This document shows positions 12,771-25,296 of a stretch of 64,000 nucleotides of DNA, piece after piece. Both the position numbers and the translations under genes were made by a program. The stretch covers positions 24,405,825-24,469,824 of the forward strand of contig NC_059506.1 in the NCBI RefSeq assembly GCF_914767665.1. The letters are read 5' to 3'. The notes below the pieces were generated by a model. The model ran no database searches and was not told the origin of the DNA. It was given only the letters and a program-made list of their open reading frames with translations. Every line of letters starts with the position of its first letter. The stretch's first letter is position 1. The DNA is from Harmonia axyridis (taxonomy: Eukaryota; Arthropoda; Insecta; Coleoptera; Coccinellidae).

Positions 12771-14740
12771 TCTTCCTACAATTGACTCTACAAAAGAGAA
12801 GTCACCAAATTGACTTTATGTTTTCATCATTCACCAAAAGATAACAGAGCGTTAATGTAAAGACGGTCCTGATATGCGCGAACAAGAAACTTCTGTCTTT
12901 CATTTATGAAAATAATAATGAACATTCATGACAATGAAACTTCACTTGTTATAATGATATTGCAAATTCTTTACAGATTCCTTTTCAGCCATAATAACGA
13001 TGTGCTGAAAGACTCTCACATGATTGATTACACCAGAGATGAGGAGAACAATTTCATTCAGAATTTCAGATGTTCAGAGGAAATTTAAACTGAAAACGCA
13101 GTAAATTGCTTGCAAAGTTGTCGAAGTTCGTATTTTTTATATTCATCATTCAAGTTTCGAAGTTAATTTTATATGCATTTTGGTGTGTTTACAATGGAGT
13201 TCAACAATATTATGTTTTTCTCACTAGTGAAAATGTGGAATATTCTACAGAAATTTTCTGATTGATTCATGAACAATATTTTTTCACTATGAATTCATAT
13301 AAATTTCTATTATTTCTAGGCAAAGAAGTAGCAGCATCGAAAGTTGAGATTTTCTCCTCATTTTTTTGATATTTTCGAATTAAATGAAGCCATTTTCTTC
13401 AAAGTGAAAAGGCATCGATTTTCGAATCATCTCAAAAGTTTTCTTTATAACTGAAACTCTAATTTCTCCATAGAAACTTGAACTGAAAACTTAATTGAAA
13501 ACCATTCGAACATCAATCATTTAGATTGATTCAAGTTTGATTAAATCCAGTATAATATAAAATGAATCAAAAATAAGAAAAAGAAATTGTTTTTCTTAAA
13601 ATTTTCGGAGAGTAGGAATGACATATTTTGTGGGAATTGCTTTAAAGGGTGAAATATGGAAACCCTATTGCATTTTTAACCTGAAGTATTTTACGAAATA
13701 AAAGTTCTCAATTTCAAAATATGCGTTTAAAATAACGATTGATAAAAATTTTTGTTACTGATTTATTGAACCATTTTCGAAATAAAAAATAACTCTTCAG
13801 AGAAAGGCATAAGAGCTTATGTTTATATGGAAGACTCCATCAGATTTATTTTCGACAAAAATTGACCCCCTAAAGACTTTTATACTTATTTGGTTACTCT
13901 TTGTATAATCCCATCTCAAGCCATTAGATCTGAATTTTGCTCTAGTTACTAAATGTTTGATTCCTCACCGATAACTCTAGTGCCACCATCGCGGCCTGAC
14001 AACCTGTTGAATGATGTTTTGTCTCAGCAAGAAAAGGAGTCGTTATAAAAAGCGGATACATTTCTAAGACATTCTCTGAAATATGAATCGAACCCGAGTC
14101 TATGTATGAACATACCGCATAGGTCCTTAGGTTGAACGTATTTCTAGGTAAAGCTGACCATGGACGATGGGAATTGTGGTATCACACCATCATGGACGTC
14201 TTCAAAACATATTTGAAATGTTCGTCATCTGTCCTACTTTATGGGTAGATAATTAAAAATATTCCGTTTACGTAAGGAAAATGACTTAATTCAAAAAGTT
14301 GTTTCGACTGCTGTTAAAAAAATCCATTCTGTTTTTCGAATTTTCTCGTTGACTTTCAATAATAGGCAGCTGTGAATTAGCTGTAATTGTTTCGATATTA
14401 GTCTTCAAATACCCAATCGATGGAAGTCTATTGGAGTAATATTCATCTCCGATGACACCTCACAAGGAATATTCCATTTCTGCTGATTGGCACACACTGT
14501 AGATTTTATGACAGTTAGTTAATGATGGCTTTGTTGGGTAACACTTATAGAGCGTTTCCTAGAAGGCTGAATGACTCTTCAGGAAGTTAAGGAGCTATTT
14601 GGACGATATCTTCCTCAAATGAAATCTTCAGGTTGGTCGTTGGACGATTTTTAAGGATTTCAGTAATCCTACAGATAAAATCACAGTGACTCAAATATGA
14701 AGAGATATCACCTGGCCAGTAAACATCTGTGCAGAACTGT
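12771..14740. other. non-coding spacer
   Basis: A+T-rich, with no supported gene. A T-arm-like string (reverse complement GGGTTCGATTC near 14,090) was seen on the minus strand but has no convincing tRNA fold around it. Confidence 0.45.
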
Positions 14741-16085
14741 TGAATTTTAAATTTGTTTCAGTGAAATATAAATAGTATAGCAAGGAGTGAATGATCGAAT
14801 TTGGAGAAATAATCGTGAAGTTTTTTCCAGGTGACCAATTTTTGTTACTTGAATATTGTAGTCGTTTCTTGTAAGTTCATTATATTTTACAACAAACCAG
14901 CTGTTCGAGGAGATCCAAAATCTATGTTTATCTGTTATTAAAATGCCTAGAGCACGTGTACGCGGAACTGATCGCCAGCTAAGTGAATTTGAAGGAGGTC
15001 GAATTATTGGTCTACGGGAGGCGGGGTTGTCATTTCGAGAAATCGCTAACCGTACGAACAGAAGTCCAACTACTCTTATGAGATGTTGTCAAGCATGGTT
15101 TGATAATGCTCAAAATCGAAGAAGGGTATTCACCGGACGTCGAAGGGGCACAAATGAAGTTCAAGATCGACGTCTAAAGCTTATGGCCATTAGATACCGA
15201 TTTGCGACAACTCGATCTTTAGCTGATGAGTGGTTAGGAGAACAAGGCCATTCTGTAACTGTCCGAACGGTTTACTGCAGGATTAGGTCTTTTGGACTGC
15301 AGCATTATCGACCCCATCTTGTGTGACATCTGAGGGTTGAGCATCGCCAGCAATGATTACAATGGTGCAGAGAACGTTAACATTGGAATGTAGAATGGCA
15401 TCAGGTCGTCTTTTCTGATGAATCTCGATTCTCCATGGGTGCACATGATGACCGAAGAAGGATTAGACGACGTCGGGGAGAAAGACGTGAACCTCAGTAT
15501 GATGTACACCGGACAGTAGGCGTTATGCTATGGGGTGCTATTACACATGCAAGTAGGTCACCTCTAGTCTTCATTCGAGGTTATATAACAGCGCTGGCTT
15601 ACCTTCAAGAAATAGTGGAGCCATATGTTCCTCCTTACCTGATCCGGCTCGATAATCGAATAATTCAGCAAGATAATGCCCGACCTCTTGTTGCTAGAGT
15701 TAATTTAAAATTTTTCGAAGCGACCCGAGTGAATCATTTTCCATGGTCGCCCAGATCCCCCGATCTTTCACCCATAGAGTATGTTTGGGAAATCATGGGT
15801 GGAAGGTTTGTAAATTTACCCCAACCCCCAAGGACTTTGGCTGCTCTGATAGATGAAGTACATCTAGCTTGAGAAAGTATTCCTCAAGAAGGAAAAGACC
15901 ATCTTATTGCATCAATTCCGAGACGTGTTGGGGATTGTATAGATAATCGCGGTGAACAAACACATTATTAACAATTTTATCAAAAAAAATTGTAGACCCT
16001 TCGTTTCTTCTCCAAATTTCAATCATTCACTCCGTGCTATACTATCTATGTTTTACCAGAAATAAATTAAAATTCAAACAGTTGG
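14741..16085 (+). mobile_element. Tc1-like element C1 (DD34E), inverted ends partly lost
   Basis: The inner terminal repeats are clear. AGTATAGCAAGGAGTGAATG near 14,775 faces its reverse complement near 16,020-16,055, followed on both arms by a TTTGGAGAA tract. The outer end seen in copies C2 and C3 (ACTGCAACACTC..GGAGCTGTT) is missing or badly worn here. The element carries an in-phase transposase gene at 14,943-15,971. Confidence 0.85.
14943..15971 (+). pseudogene. Tc1-like transposase C1, one frame broken only by stop codons
   Basis: A single reading frame of 342 codons runs from MPRARVRGTDRQLSEF to HY-stop with no frameshift. It is interrupted by four in-frame stops, at 15,324, about 15,354, about 15,378 and 15,870. 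The N-terminal half has paired helix-turn-helix wording (GLSFREIANRTNRSPTTLMR). The catalytic half has VVFSDESRF, IIQQDNARP and SPDLSPIEYVWE, that is DD34E with all three acidic residues present. Comparison with C2 and C3 shows that the stops near 15,354 and 15,378 are C-to-T changes (CGA to TGA and CAA to TAA). The gene is inactive but lightly decayed. Confidence 0.88.
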
Positions 16086-17262
16086 TATATTCAATGCGAT
16101 TGAATTCGGAACAGTGGACCTAATAACTAAATCAGAAGTTTCATCCAAGCAGCAATGCATAAACCAATAGATTGGGTGTAAATGAACCTTAAGAGGTCAG
16201 TGTACCCCTGCCCACTTAGCTCTAACTCAAACAAACAGCCCCATCAAACTTGTAAGCACGTCCAAGGCGCCCTTACAAAAAGAAGCCGACCATGATCTGC
16301 CTAATGCTAATAGAACGTGATATGTGTTGTTCATAATTTAGATAACATTATATTGGGTTGGACCAATGAGATTGTACACCTATTAATACTCGCAGGCATT
16401 CCATATTTCCTACTAATGTTGCGAATACTCCGCAAATTATAATCGTTACTTCGGCGGACATGAACTCGCTACATAACGAATTAAAACAACATCCTCCTTT
16501 TGATTCCTGAAATCGCCGTAGTAGGCTTGTAAACCTTAATGGTCCGTTTATGGGAACATATATCGGGCATTCGTTTGTTGGTTTAATGGTAGCTGAAGAG
16601 GTTAGTGCTGTCGTTAATTTTTTTGTTATTGAGAGAAATGTCCTTTTCTATCTGTTAAAGGTCGGTGAACATTTGTGGGGCTTTCAGGATTTTTATTTGA
16701 GAATGTTCGGTTTGCCATTTAATATTAGGAATCTGCAAAGTGACATGCCATCAATAAATAGAATTAGTGTACCTACTCTCATTACAATGTTATTGATCAC
16801 TTTGTTTTTTTTTTTGAGGAAACGAAAGAGCTTTTAAAGAATATCCCGAAAGAAGTACATCGGTCATGCCGTATTATTTCCCATCAATTATTTCACAAAC
16901 TATCATGTTTCAAATTTTGTATTGAATCTTCTTAGCTAAGGCCAGGGAGATATCTGACCCCGCTTAGGTTGGGCCTAATTCTTGTTGATATTCTGCTCGA
17001 ATTTTCTATGGTTCTGATGAAAATGTTTGTACGGAGCTTGGTGCAATCGGTTGAAATTGAAATATCAAGTTTTTGTTTTTCGATATTGTTCTTGAATTTT
17101 CTTTGGTCTTTTTTCTATAGTTCTGAAGATGCGATCAGTTAGAATTGCTATTCTATAAAAACACGTAATATATAAACTAGGTTAGACCTGTTGTCACTGA
17201 GATATACGGTGTTTGTTTTATGATAATTTCTCGAATTTTCAATGGTTCTGGTTATACTACAT
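16086..17262. other. non-coding spacer with degenerate ~100-bp repeats
   Basis: No gene was recognised. Near 16,990-17,260 the string CGAATTTTCTATGGTTCTG recurs three times with variation, spaced about 100 and 125 bp apart, which suggests worn tandem units. A related string occurs near 54,590. Confidence 0.4.
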
Positions 17263-17263
17263 A

Positions 17264-17640
17264 GGCGTACAACTTTGCTTCCGCCGTTGTTTTCGAAGTT
17301 TGAGGCTCTATTGTAAAAAACTGGTTATACATTTATGATTCAAAGTATTGTCCTTCGCTGGCCACTTCTGTCTCCCATCTTTCGGGCAGTGTACGAATCC
17401 TGCGTTGAAAGAACTGGTCATCTTTAGAGGCGATCCACGAATCGCTCCAAGTTTTTACTTCTTCATAGGACTGGAAGTACTGATCAGCCAGGGCGTGTGC
17501 CATTGATCGAAACAAGAGATAGTCCGAAAGAGCAACGTCTGGAGAATAGGACGGGTCGGGTAGGACTTCCCATTTCAACGTTTCCAAGTATGCCTTGACC
17601 ATTTTTGCAACATGGGGTTCGAGAATTGTCATACTGTTCT
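17264..17640 (-). mobile_element. mariner B2 fragment (3' third)
   Basis: The fragment begins with the family-B end GGCGTACAACTTTGCTTCCG next to TA. On the minus strand it encodes the last ~99 residues of the transposase (17,333-17,632), with PSYSPDVALSDYLLF as the third catalytic region and a C-terminus ending EGQYFES. The sequence stops matching the family just past 17,640, before the second catalytic region, so it is a truncated copy without activity. Confidence 0.82.
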
Positions 17641-17967
17641 TACTTCATTATGTCTCCTTGTATTGTGACTGTTGTTTTTTTTCTTTTCTAATCCACCCCT
17701 CACATACTCACATCTTCAAATATACTCAGTAGTTTGAGTAAAAAAGAAAAATGTATATTCCCTATTAAAAAAATTATTTTTACCTTTAAATCAAAAACCA
17801 AGTTTGTGGAATACCGAAGAGAAGTAAGATAGAAGAGCAGACAACTTCGTTCGAAACAATAGGTTTGAACCGAATGACCATGAGGAATTGAACACAATTT
17901 CAGTGAAATAGTGGAAAGATAACGCAAACGATACGGCATAGATATCTAATATTTATTTGTTTTACTA

Positions 17968-18033
17968 GGCAGCAAAGTAGAAGGTTGACTTCCGCGGCTG
18001 ATAGTTCAAATTCAGTCAATCTACTTTGCTGCC
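17968..18033. repeat. 13-bp perfect inverted repeat with 40-nt loop
   Basis: GGCAGCAAAGTAG at 17,968-17,980 faces CTACTTTGCTGCC at 18,021-18,033. The flanks extend the pairing imperfectly. It could be a small foldback element or a structured RNA site; its function is unknown. Confidence 0.7.
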
Positions 18034-18761
18034 GAATTGAACATCTGAGTTTTCTCCCATTGCTTTTAAGGATATATGTATGATAATATTGTATTTATTT
18101 ATTAATACAATTCCAACAATCTTTTTATTTTTCTATGGTGATAAACTAATAAATTAAAACGAAATTTGATAGAAATCACAATTGTTGGTAGCTATGTAAA
18201 TGTATATTTCCATAAGAATAATAGATTGACAATTTCTAACAGTTTTTCGATAAATATCGAAAACTCGTATATTTATATTAAGAACAGTGATAGTGACTTG
18301 GAAGTCCTTACTCCTCCAGAAATAATGGATTGTCAAAAAATGACGAATGTTTTATTTCTGTTAAGAACAACCATTTTGAAAAGTAATACATTGCTTATTG
18401 ATATGTCTATAAAAATTAATATTTACAGTCAATCGAAGAAAAAGTAAACGTATTACGATGTATAAATCACGTAATGAAAGCATTCTATGAACAGCAGCAA
18501 GGGACTACGCTCATCTTCAGGGACTTTATCAAAATTACATCAAATCAGATCGACATAAACTAGATTATAAAAGCGTATCAAACGTTCAACTCACGAAGGT
18601 GTGGAAAGCAGTTCCTCCCAACTGAGCACCACGAGGCGCCTCAAAATCATTTCAATACTATTATTAGGTACTCACCATTCATTACTCGCCTGATTAGGCG
18701 TTCGATAGATGTTCTCCGAAGCTAACTCTTGATATTCGCCGAAACGTGTAGGAGGTGGAAT

Positions 18762-18802
18762 ATTTCGGGCGTCTAGTCTAGTACCAAAGACACGCCCGAA
18801 AT
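18762..18802. repeat. 11-bp perfect stem-loop
   Basis: ATTTCGGGCGT (18,762-18,772) pairs with ACGCCCGAAAT (18,792-18,802) across a 19-nt loop. The surroundings are a little richer in G+C than neighbouring sequence. Its function is unknown. Confidence 0.65.
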
Positions 18803-19153
18803 CGAAACTATCTGATTCATATTCGGGACTCACCTAGAGCGGGAGTCGTTTGGAATTTATTCAAGAATAATTTCGGGTGTAATTGAAATCAGATAAGACC
18901 GCCATTGGACGCCGAAGTGTTGTTACTGCGAAAGCGTATATTTTGTAATTATGGGTTAACCTTAGTTTCGGTTGGATATATATGATTGAGATGGTGATCT
19001 TTGATGGAGATTGGAGTGGCTGAATGAATCATAAACTGTTGAGGGTTGTTCGATGACCTATCGATTCACTAACGGAAACTGAACCCAACCTTATTTTATT
19101 TGCGATAATCATTGAATTCAATATTGAATTTGCAGATGATGGCAATATACATA

Positions 19154-20434
19154 TTAGATTAATTGAAAAGTCCCGGTCTGATGCAAAGATGGCGATGCTA
19201 GTATTAAATCCATATGATTTTTAGTTAGTACCAACCTTCAAACGATACGTATCAAAATTTGACCGCAGTCCGACCATTAGTTTGTGAGATATTGCGTTGT
19301 GAGTGTAGCTATTTTTGTTATTTGAAGAAAGATGACAAAAAAAAAAGTTTTCTTGTGCTGATAAAATTTTGATTTGAAGAGAAAAAATACAGTTGAAGCA
19401 AAATATTGGCTTGATGAAGAGTTTGCGGGGTCTGCACTAGGAAAATCAACCATCTTTGATTGGAATGCTTAGTTTAAACGTGGTAAAATGAGCACCGGAG
19501 ACGGCGAACGCAGTGGTTGCCCAAAAGAGGCTATCACCGACGAACACATCAAAAAAGTTCACAAAATAATTTTGAATGACCGTAAAGTGAAGTTGATCGA
19601 GATAGCCGACATTGTGAAGATACCATCTGAATGTGTACATCATATCATTCACGAATATTTGTACATGAGAAAGCTGTGTGCAAAATGCGTGCCGCGCGAG
19701 TTCACAATCGATCAAAAGCAACAACTTGTTAATGATTCTGATCAGTGTTCGAAGCTGTTTAAGTGCAATAAACTTGAATTTTTGCGTCGATTTGTGACAA
19801 TGGATGATACATGGCTCAATCATTTCACTCCAGAGTCCAATCGACAGTCAGCTGAGTAGACTGAACACGATGAACCGAATCCAAAGCGAGGAAAAACACA
19901 ACCGTCAGCTGGCAAGGTTATGGCTGGGATGAGCAAGGTATAATATTCATTCATTTCCTCCAAAAGGGCCAAATCATCAACGGCGATTATTATATAGCGT
20001 TATCGGATCGTTTAAAGGATGAAATCGTTAAAAAACGGCCACATTCGAAGAAAAAAAAAGTGCTGTATCATCAAGACAATGTTACAAATCAATGAAAACA
20101 ATGGCGAAATTGCATGAATTGGGCTTCGAATTGCTTCTGCATCCATCGTTTTCGCTAGATCTGGCCTCCAGCGACTTTTTCCTGTTCTGAGATCGCAAAA
20201 CAATGCTCGCTGGAAAGAAATTAAGCGCCAATGAAGAAGTAATCGCCGAAACTGAGGCCTATTTTGAAGCGAAAGACAAATCGTACTACAAAAATGGTAT
20301 CGAAAAGTTGGAAGATCGCTATAATCGCTGTATCGCCCTTGAAGGCAACTATGTTGAATAATGAAATCGAATTTTTCCAAATTTGCCAAAATGTGTTTTA
20401 CTATGGTAGACCGGGGACTTTTCAATTGACCTGT
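19154..20434 (+). mobile_element. mariner A4, irritans-type, full-length copy
   Basis: This is the best-preserved family-A copy in length, at 1,281 bp, with TA on both sides (19,152-19,153 and 20,435-20,436). Its ends are TTAATTGAAAAGTCCCGGTC and the complement of ACAGGTCAATTGAAAAGTCC. It keeps the full 5' leader and the N-terminal coding region that A2 has lost. Confidence 0.9.
19332..20361 (+). pseudogene. mariner A4 transposase, frameshifted
   Basis: The start at 19,332 (MTKKK) is followed, with frame breaks, by an N-terminal region like other irritans mariners. From 19,488 to 19,859 one frame reads MSTGDGERSGCPKEAITDEHIKKVHKIILNDRK through RRFVTMDDTWLNHFTPESNRQSAE, so the first catalytic D is present (MDDTW). 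A stop at 19,857 ends it. The second block (HQDN) and third block (ASSDFFLF) follow in shifted frames, ending in GNYVE before the stop at 20,361. The enzyme would have been about 345 residues. It is inactive because of stops and indels. Confidence 0.85.
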
Positions 20435-20468
20435 TATATGGCAATACTCAATTCACAACAGCATAATA

Positions 20469-21399
20469 ACGGGTGTTTTTTTCGATGTATACAACTTTAA
20501 GTTTGCATTACTGTTCAAGATGGCGACCGATTCAACAGCTGTTAAGTGATTTATTCTCAGTTTGGTTTGACAATTCATCATGAATAGAGTCACGCCTGAA
20601 CAACGCTTGCAAATAGTGCAATTTCATTTCGAGAATAATGGTTCTGTGCGGAATACGTATCACGCACAACGTCCATTTTATTTTGTTTAGCGATGAAGCG
20701 CACTTCTGGTTGAATAGCGACGTCAACAAACAAAACTGCCGCATTTGGAGTGAAGCTAATCCTCAAGTGTATGTCGAAACACCGTTTCATCCAGAAAAAC
20801 TGACTGTTTGGTGCGCTTTATGGGCTGGTGGAATCATTGGTCCGTACTTCTACAAAAACGATGATGGCCAGATCGTTTCAGTCAATGTTGATCGGTATAG
20901 AGCCATGATTACTAACTTTTTCATTCCTGAATTGAACAACCATGATGTCCAGGAGCTGTGGTTCAAACAAGACGGCGTAACATGTCACACAGCTCGTGCC
21001 ACAATCGATTTATTGAAAGACACGTTTGGTGAGCGCCTACTTTTACGTTTTGGACCTGTGAATTGGCTTCCAAGATCTTGTGATTTAACACCGCTAGACT
21101 ACTTTCTGTGGGGCTATGTAAAGTCATTGGTCTATGCGGCTAAGCGACAAACCCTTGACCATTTGGAAGACTATATTCGCCGTGTTATTGCCTATATAAT
21201 GTTGGAAAAAGTCATCGAAAATTGGACGTCCAGATTGGACTACATGCGAGCCAGCCGTGGCGGTCATATGCCAGAAATCATATTTGAAATGTAATGCCAC
21301 AAGATTATTTTACGGATGAATAAAATTCATGTCAATCGAATAATCAATCGTTGTTTTATTGCAATTTAAAGTTCTATAGCTCTGAAAAAACACCCTTTC
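20469..21399 (+). mobile_element. DD41D mariner-related element E1, internally deleted
   Basis: The inverted ends GGGTGTTTTTTTCGATGTAT (left) and the complement of GGGTGTTTTTTCAGAGCTAT (right) lie next to TA dinucleotides at 20,467 and 21,400. At 931 bp it is shorter than an intact member of this superfamily would be. The shortage is an internal deletion in the transposase gene, not loss of the ends. Confidence 0.88.
20580..21294 (+). pseudogene. DD41D transposase E1, out-of-frame internal deletion
   Basis: The start at 20,580 reads MNRVTPEQRLQIVQFHFE and runs to YHAQRPFY, then joins directly to the catalytic domain in another frame. The 20,638-21,294 frame holds IILFSDEAHF (first D), LWFKQDGVTCH (second D) and SCDLTPLDYFLWG. 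Forty-one residues separate the second D from the last D of TPLD, which places it in the DD41D (rosa-like) branch of the mariner group. The C-terminus is GGHMPEIIFEM. The deleted part would hold the rest of the DNA-binding domain. Confidence 0.85.
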
Positions 21400-24105
21400 T
21401 ATTGGACAACTGAACTAATTATAATTGTATGCCAAAAATTATTTCACACTGTAAAACAACTTGTCATTCAGATATGTTTTATTTTCTTCTTGAGCCTGTT
21501 TAGTGGTAGTGATTTAACCTTAGATGGTTTACTTGATCAAAAATCCTCAACTTTTGTGGGGCAGTTCATTCAAATATCCCAAGCTCGAAGTTTATAATCA
21601 GCCAGTTCAACCATTCGATGAAAAACGATCATTATCCTGGTACTACAAATATTTCCCGGAATCATGTCTTTGCGTTGATATCAGACGAATGATAAATCTC
21701 GACAGTATCTTTTGATAACACGTTGGGATAATAATAGTATCCGAATGATGTAAAGGTGCCCCACAGCGTCAGGTCGAGCGTATCTTTCGACGGGTTTTAT
21801 GTTATATGGCTGGCAAGCAACATTTTGTATACAGCCCATTTACACGTACATTTATGGAAAATTCGTCGTGTTGACTACATGCCTCATTTGAAGATAATTA
21901 TTCTATTATCATTATTGTGCTGACGTCTGGGAGATAATCATATACATTATTGTTACCACCAGGGTATTTCTTGAAAGACTCGTGTAGTGTTGGATCTGAT
22001 GTTTGTTGCTTGCAAAGGATGCTGATAAATAAGAACGTTATTTCAGAACGAGGTATTTTGTCCCCATTAGCGCTTAGTTACATAATTACAAATTACAGGT
22101 GTACAAATAGCAACAGCAAATGGCTAGGTGGAACAAGAGTGCAAATTTTACAAGATGGCTTTACTCAGGTATTTCCTACTGTCTCACTGATTATCAAGAA
22201 TCATTAAAATAAACTGTTATACCGTTCAGTTCAAACATAGGCTTATTTGTATTTTAATCCTAATTAAATTTTCAACTGCGAAAATGATCTGATGATTCTA
22301 AGTATTGAGATATTGAAATGGTTCATCATCTGCGTCTATGCAGTTATTAATTCTTATTCATTGTTCTTATCACAAGTTCATAGACTACAGGTGTGATCGA
22401 AAAATAAACAATAATAAGAAGCTTCAAGAAATATTTTTTATTACATTACATTCTGAAATATTATGGAAAACAGTGAAAATGTTGAATAGAGATACAATTA
22501 CCGTTTAGAAAAAACTGTAGGCAATTTAAAGTTCATATCAATCCAAATTTGTTCATAAACACGGCCAATTAATGGTATTCCCCTATCACTACCGATAAGT
22601 TTTTCACTTCGATACCATCGCCAAGATTTTTTTTGCTTATTCATCAATATAATTGTAAAACTTTCAATATTATGTATCGCTCATTCTCTATTGCTAGTTA
22701 AGATTCTTGATGGTTGTCACTACACTTGAGGTGAGAATCTAGCATCCACGAAAATGTAATCGACAATGTCTTCATACTAAAAAAATGTACTCATATTCAC
22801 AAATTTCTACGCCAGGCTTGAGCTTCAAACCCAGAAATTCGTACGGCCTTTAGGCCAAATAGTTAATACCATGAGTCATTGAAAATTGCTTCTCTTGGTA
22901 TGCAAACAGCTCATCACACGATTCTGTACTCTCTGAATATCATTGACTATTCGTGGAATTACTTTAATGAACATTCAATGTCGCCTTATAAAATATTAAA
23001 AAATGTTATGTCAATCGAATGTTGCTACTTTGTATCTGAATAGAGCATTAAAGAATCTTGTGCAAAGTAAATTAATTTCAAAACTTTCATCGTCAGATTT
23101 AATGCCTCTTTATTTCCTCATTCTATTCATTGGAATTTTAATAAGTCGACGATCTTTCTACATATGACAATAATCCAAACGAGAGACCAGCGGCAGTAAT
23201 GAAAACAGCAATCTTTATGATGATCTTAAGTTGTTCTGCCTGAAAAATTATTATAACGACTGACATAGTCTTGATAGTATCCGCCATATGAACCTGTATA
23301 GTATTCCTGAACTTCTTTCAGAATTGCCATTTATGGAAGAACTTCATTTACATTCCTAGTAAATACGTAAATATACGAGTGATACTGGTACACCTCATTG
23401 GATTAGAAAAAATATCGTCTCATACTGCCTTAATGGAAGTGATGTTTTCAACATTAATGTCATTAGTTGCTGGGTATCAGGAACAAATTCATTAATATTA
23501 ATTTTCATGTAACCGTTACTTTATGGGACTTATTTGATGTGAACTCGGTTAGTTATTAGTTGTCGTAAGTAGAATGTAGATTATTTCGTTCTACTCCCGG
23601 ATATACTCAAGAAAATTGACAAAATGATTATATACTTAGAGTCATTCAAATAATAACAAAATCAGTTTTGTTTGTACATCGATTTTGATAGGTTATTTTC
23701 AATTGTCGATGAAGCAGGTCTAGTGCAATAATTCATATTCAAACGAAATTGAATAAAAAATGGTAACATCTGATTAATCTATTTTACGAAAACAGGGAAT
23801 GAATCGGTTTGTAATTTGCAAACTGTTCTCAAGTTCAAGAACCCCTAATTTCAAATGCTCAGAATAAAGAAATTAAAATACTGTACACCTGAAATCGAAT
23901 CAAATAAATAGGTAGGTATGCTACTTCGAATAAAATGGTTCTATTGTTGTAGCAATAAAATCCTAACTCCAATAGTTCTGAAGTTAAGAAATTTTGATAA
24001 TTCAATTTTTGTGGTCAAAACCCAAAATGTTATATTAAAGATCCACATATATTTTTTTTCAATACTAGATGATTATATTTTTGTGTATTTCTGCTTCACT
24101 ACATA
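21400..24105. other. non-coding spacer
   Basis: About 2.7 kb without a recognisable gene or repeat boundary. Open frames at 21,524-21,715 and 21,950-22,207 have no family resemblance, unremarkable composition and no splice or promoter context, so they are not called. Confidence 0.5.
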
Positions 24106-25296
24106 GGCGTACAACTTTGCTTCTGCCGTTTTTTTTTTCCAAATTCAAGGCTTCATTTCAAAAAACTGATTATACCTTTATGATTCGAAGTATTGTCCAT
24201 CACTGGCCACTACTTTCTCCTACCTTTCGGGCAGCGTACGAATCCAGCGTTGAAAAAACTGGTCATCTCTTGAAGCGATCCACGAATCGATTCAATTTTT
24301 ACTTCTTCATAAGACCGGAAGTGCTAGTCAGTCAGGCTGTGTGCCATTGTTCGAAACGAGTGATAGTCCGAGGGAGCAAGGCCTAGAGAATTCGGCGGGT
24401 GAGGTATGACTTCCCATTTCAACGTTTCCAAATATGTATTGACCACTTTCGCAACATGGGGTCGAGCATTGTCATGCTGTAAAATCACTTTATCATGTCT
24501 CTCGTTGTATCGCGGTCGTTTGTCTTTCAATGCTCGGCTCAAACGCAATAATTGTGGTTGATGATGATCGCCTGTTATTGTTTCAGTTGATTTTATCAAC
24601 TCATAGTATACTATTCCGAGCATGACCTTGGAACCGTGAATATTCGGTTTGGCCGTCGACGTGGAAGCATGGTCGGGATATCCTCTTGATTTTCTGCGCT
24701 TGGGATTATCATAATGATCCCATTTTTTGTCTCCAGACATAATGCGCTGCAGAAATTCCTTCCGTCTTTGCCTTGCTAGCAGCTGTTCATAAGCAAACAA
24801 ACGCCGTTCAACATCTCTCGGCTTCAATTCATTCCCATGACTTTCAGGCGTTTTGAAATAGCTTGTTGCGTCACTTCCAATGATCAAGTCATGCTTCCAA
24901 TTCTGCATCTTTGAAAACCTTTTCTCTTCAGCCGACATGCTGGTCGCTCATGTCAAAATCACCGTTCTTGAAGCGTTGTTACCACTTTTTCTTTCACTAG
25001 TAGTGGCCACACCATAATTAATTTGAGAGCATTCAATGAGCCTCAACCGCAGATTTCTCCATATTAAGGAAGAAAATTAAAACCTCTCGCAAATGACGAG
25101 AATTTGGCTCGTAAGCTGACATATTTAATCGATAATAACTTCATGATGCAGACACAAATCGACTAATATTTCGATGGCTTCATTTTCACAAATACCTAAG
25201 CTTATTATATGATATCTACAATTTATTCATTTCGACTACCACTTACTGCTACAGCCACTTGTTGAACAAAGGCGGAAGCATAGTTTTGTTCATCTA
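24106..25296 (-). mobile_element. mariner B3, mauritiana/cecropia-like, near full-length
   Basis: Bounded by GGCGTACAACTTTGCTTCTG (left, after TA) and the complement of GATGAACAAAACTATGCTTC at the right, next to TA (25,297-25,298). Length is 1,191 bp. It carries the longest surviving family-B transposase frame. Confidence 0.88.
24178..25122 (-). pseudogene. mariner B3 transposase, 204-residue frame plus broken ends
   Basis: The family start MSAYEPN lies at 25,122, and the stop matching the family QYFES ending lies at 24,178-24,180. The open part (24,324-24,938) reads ELKPRDVERRLFAYEQLL, then IMSGDKKWDHYDNPKRRKS with the first catalytic D, HASTSTAKPNIHGSKVML, and VILQHDNARPHVAK with the second D. 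It ends LGLAPSDYHSF with the third D, giving DD34D. The N-terminal helix-turn-helix region is shortened and frameshifted, and the last ~50 codons are in another frame. It is inactive. Confidence 0.86.

Larger units (their letters stand above)
17641..19153. other. non-coding spacer with two perfect stem-loops
   Basis: No gene was recognised. A 13-bp perfect inverted repeat (GGCAGCAAAGTAG at 17,968 with its complement at 18,021) and an 11-bp one (ATTTCGGGCGT at 18,762 with its complement at 18,792) are listed separately. Confidence 0.45.

Noticed and set aside
14080..14105. T-arm-like GGGTTCGATTC on the minus strand
   Set aside because: No D-arm, anticodon arm or acceptor stem around it and no SINE tail; an isolated B-box match occurs easily by chance.
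19446..19823. 125-codon open frame on the minus strand
   Set aside because: It is the antisense shadow of the mariner A4 transposase; the plus-strand reading has clear mariner motifs and the minus reading has none.
20012..20425. 137-codon open frame on the minus strand
   Set aside because: Antisense shadow of the 3' part of mariner A4; no motif of its own.
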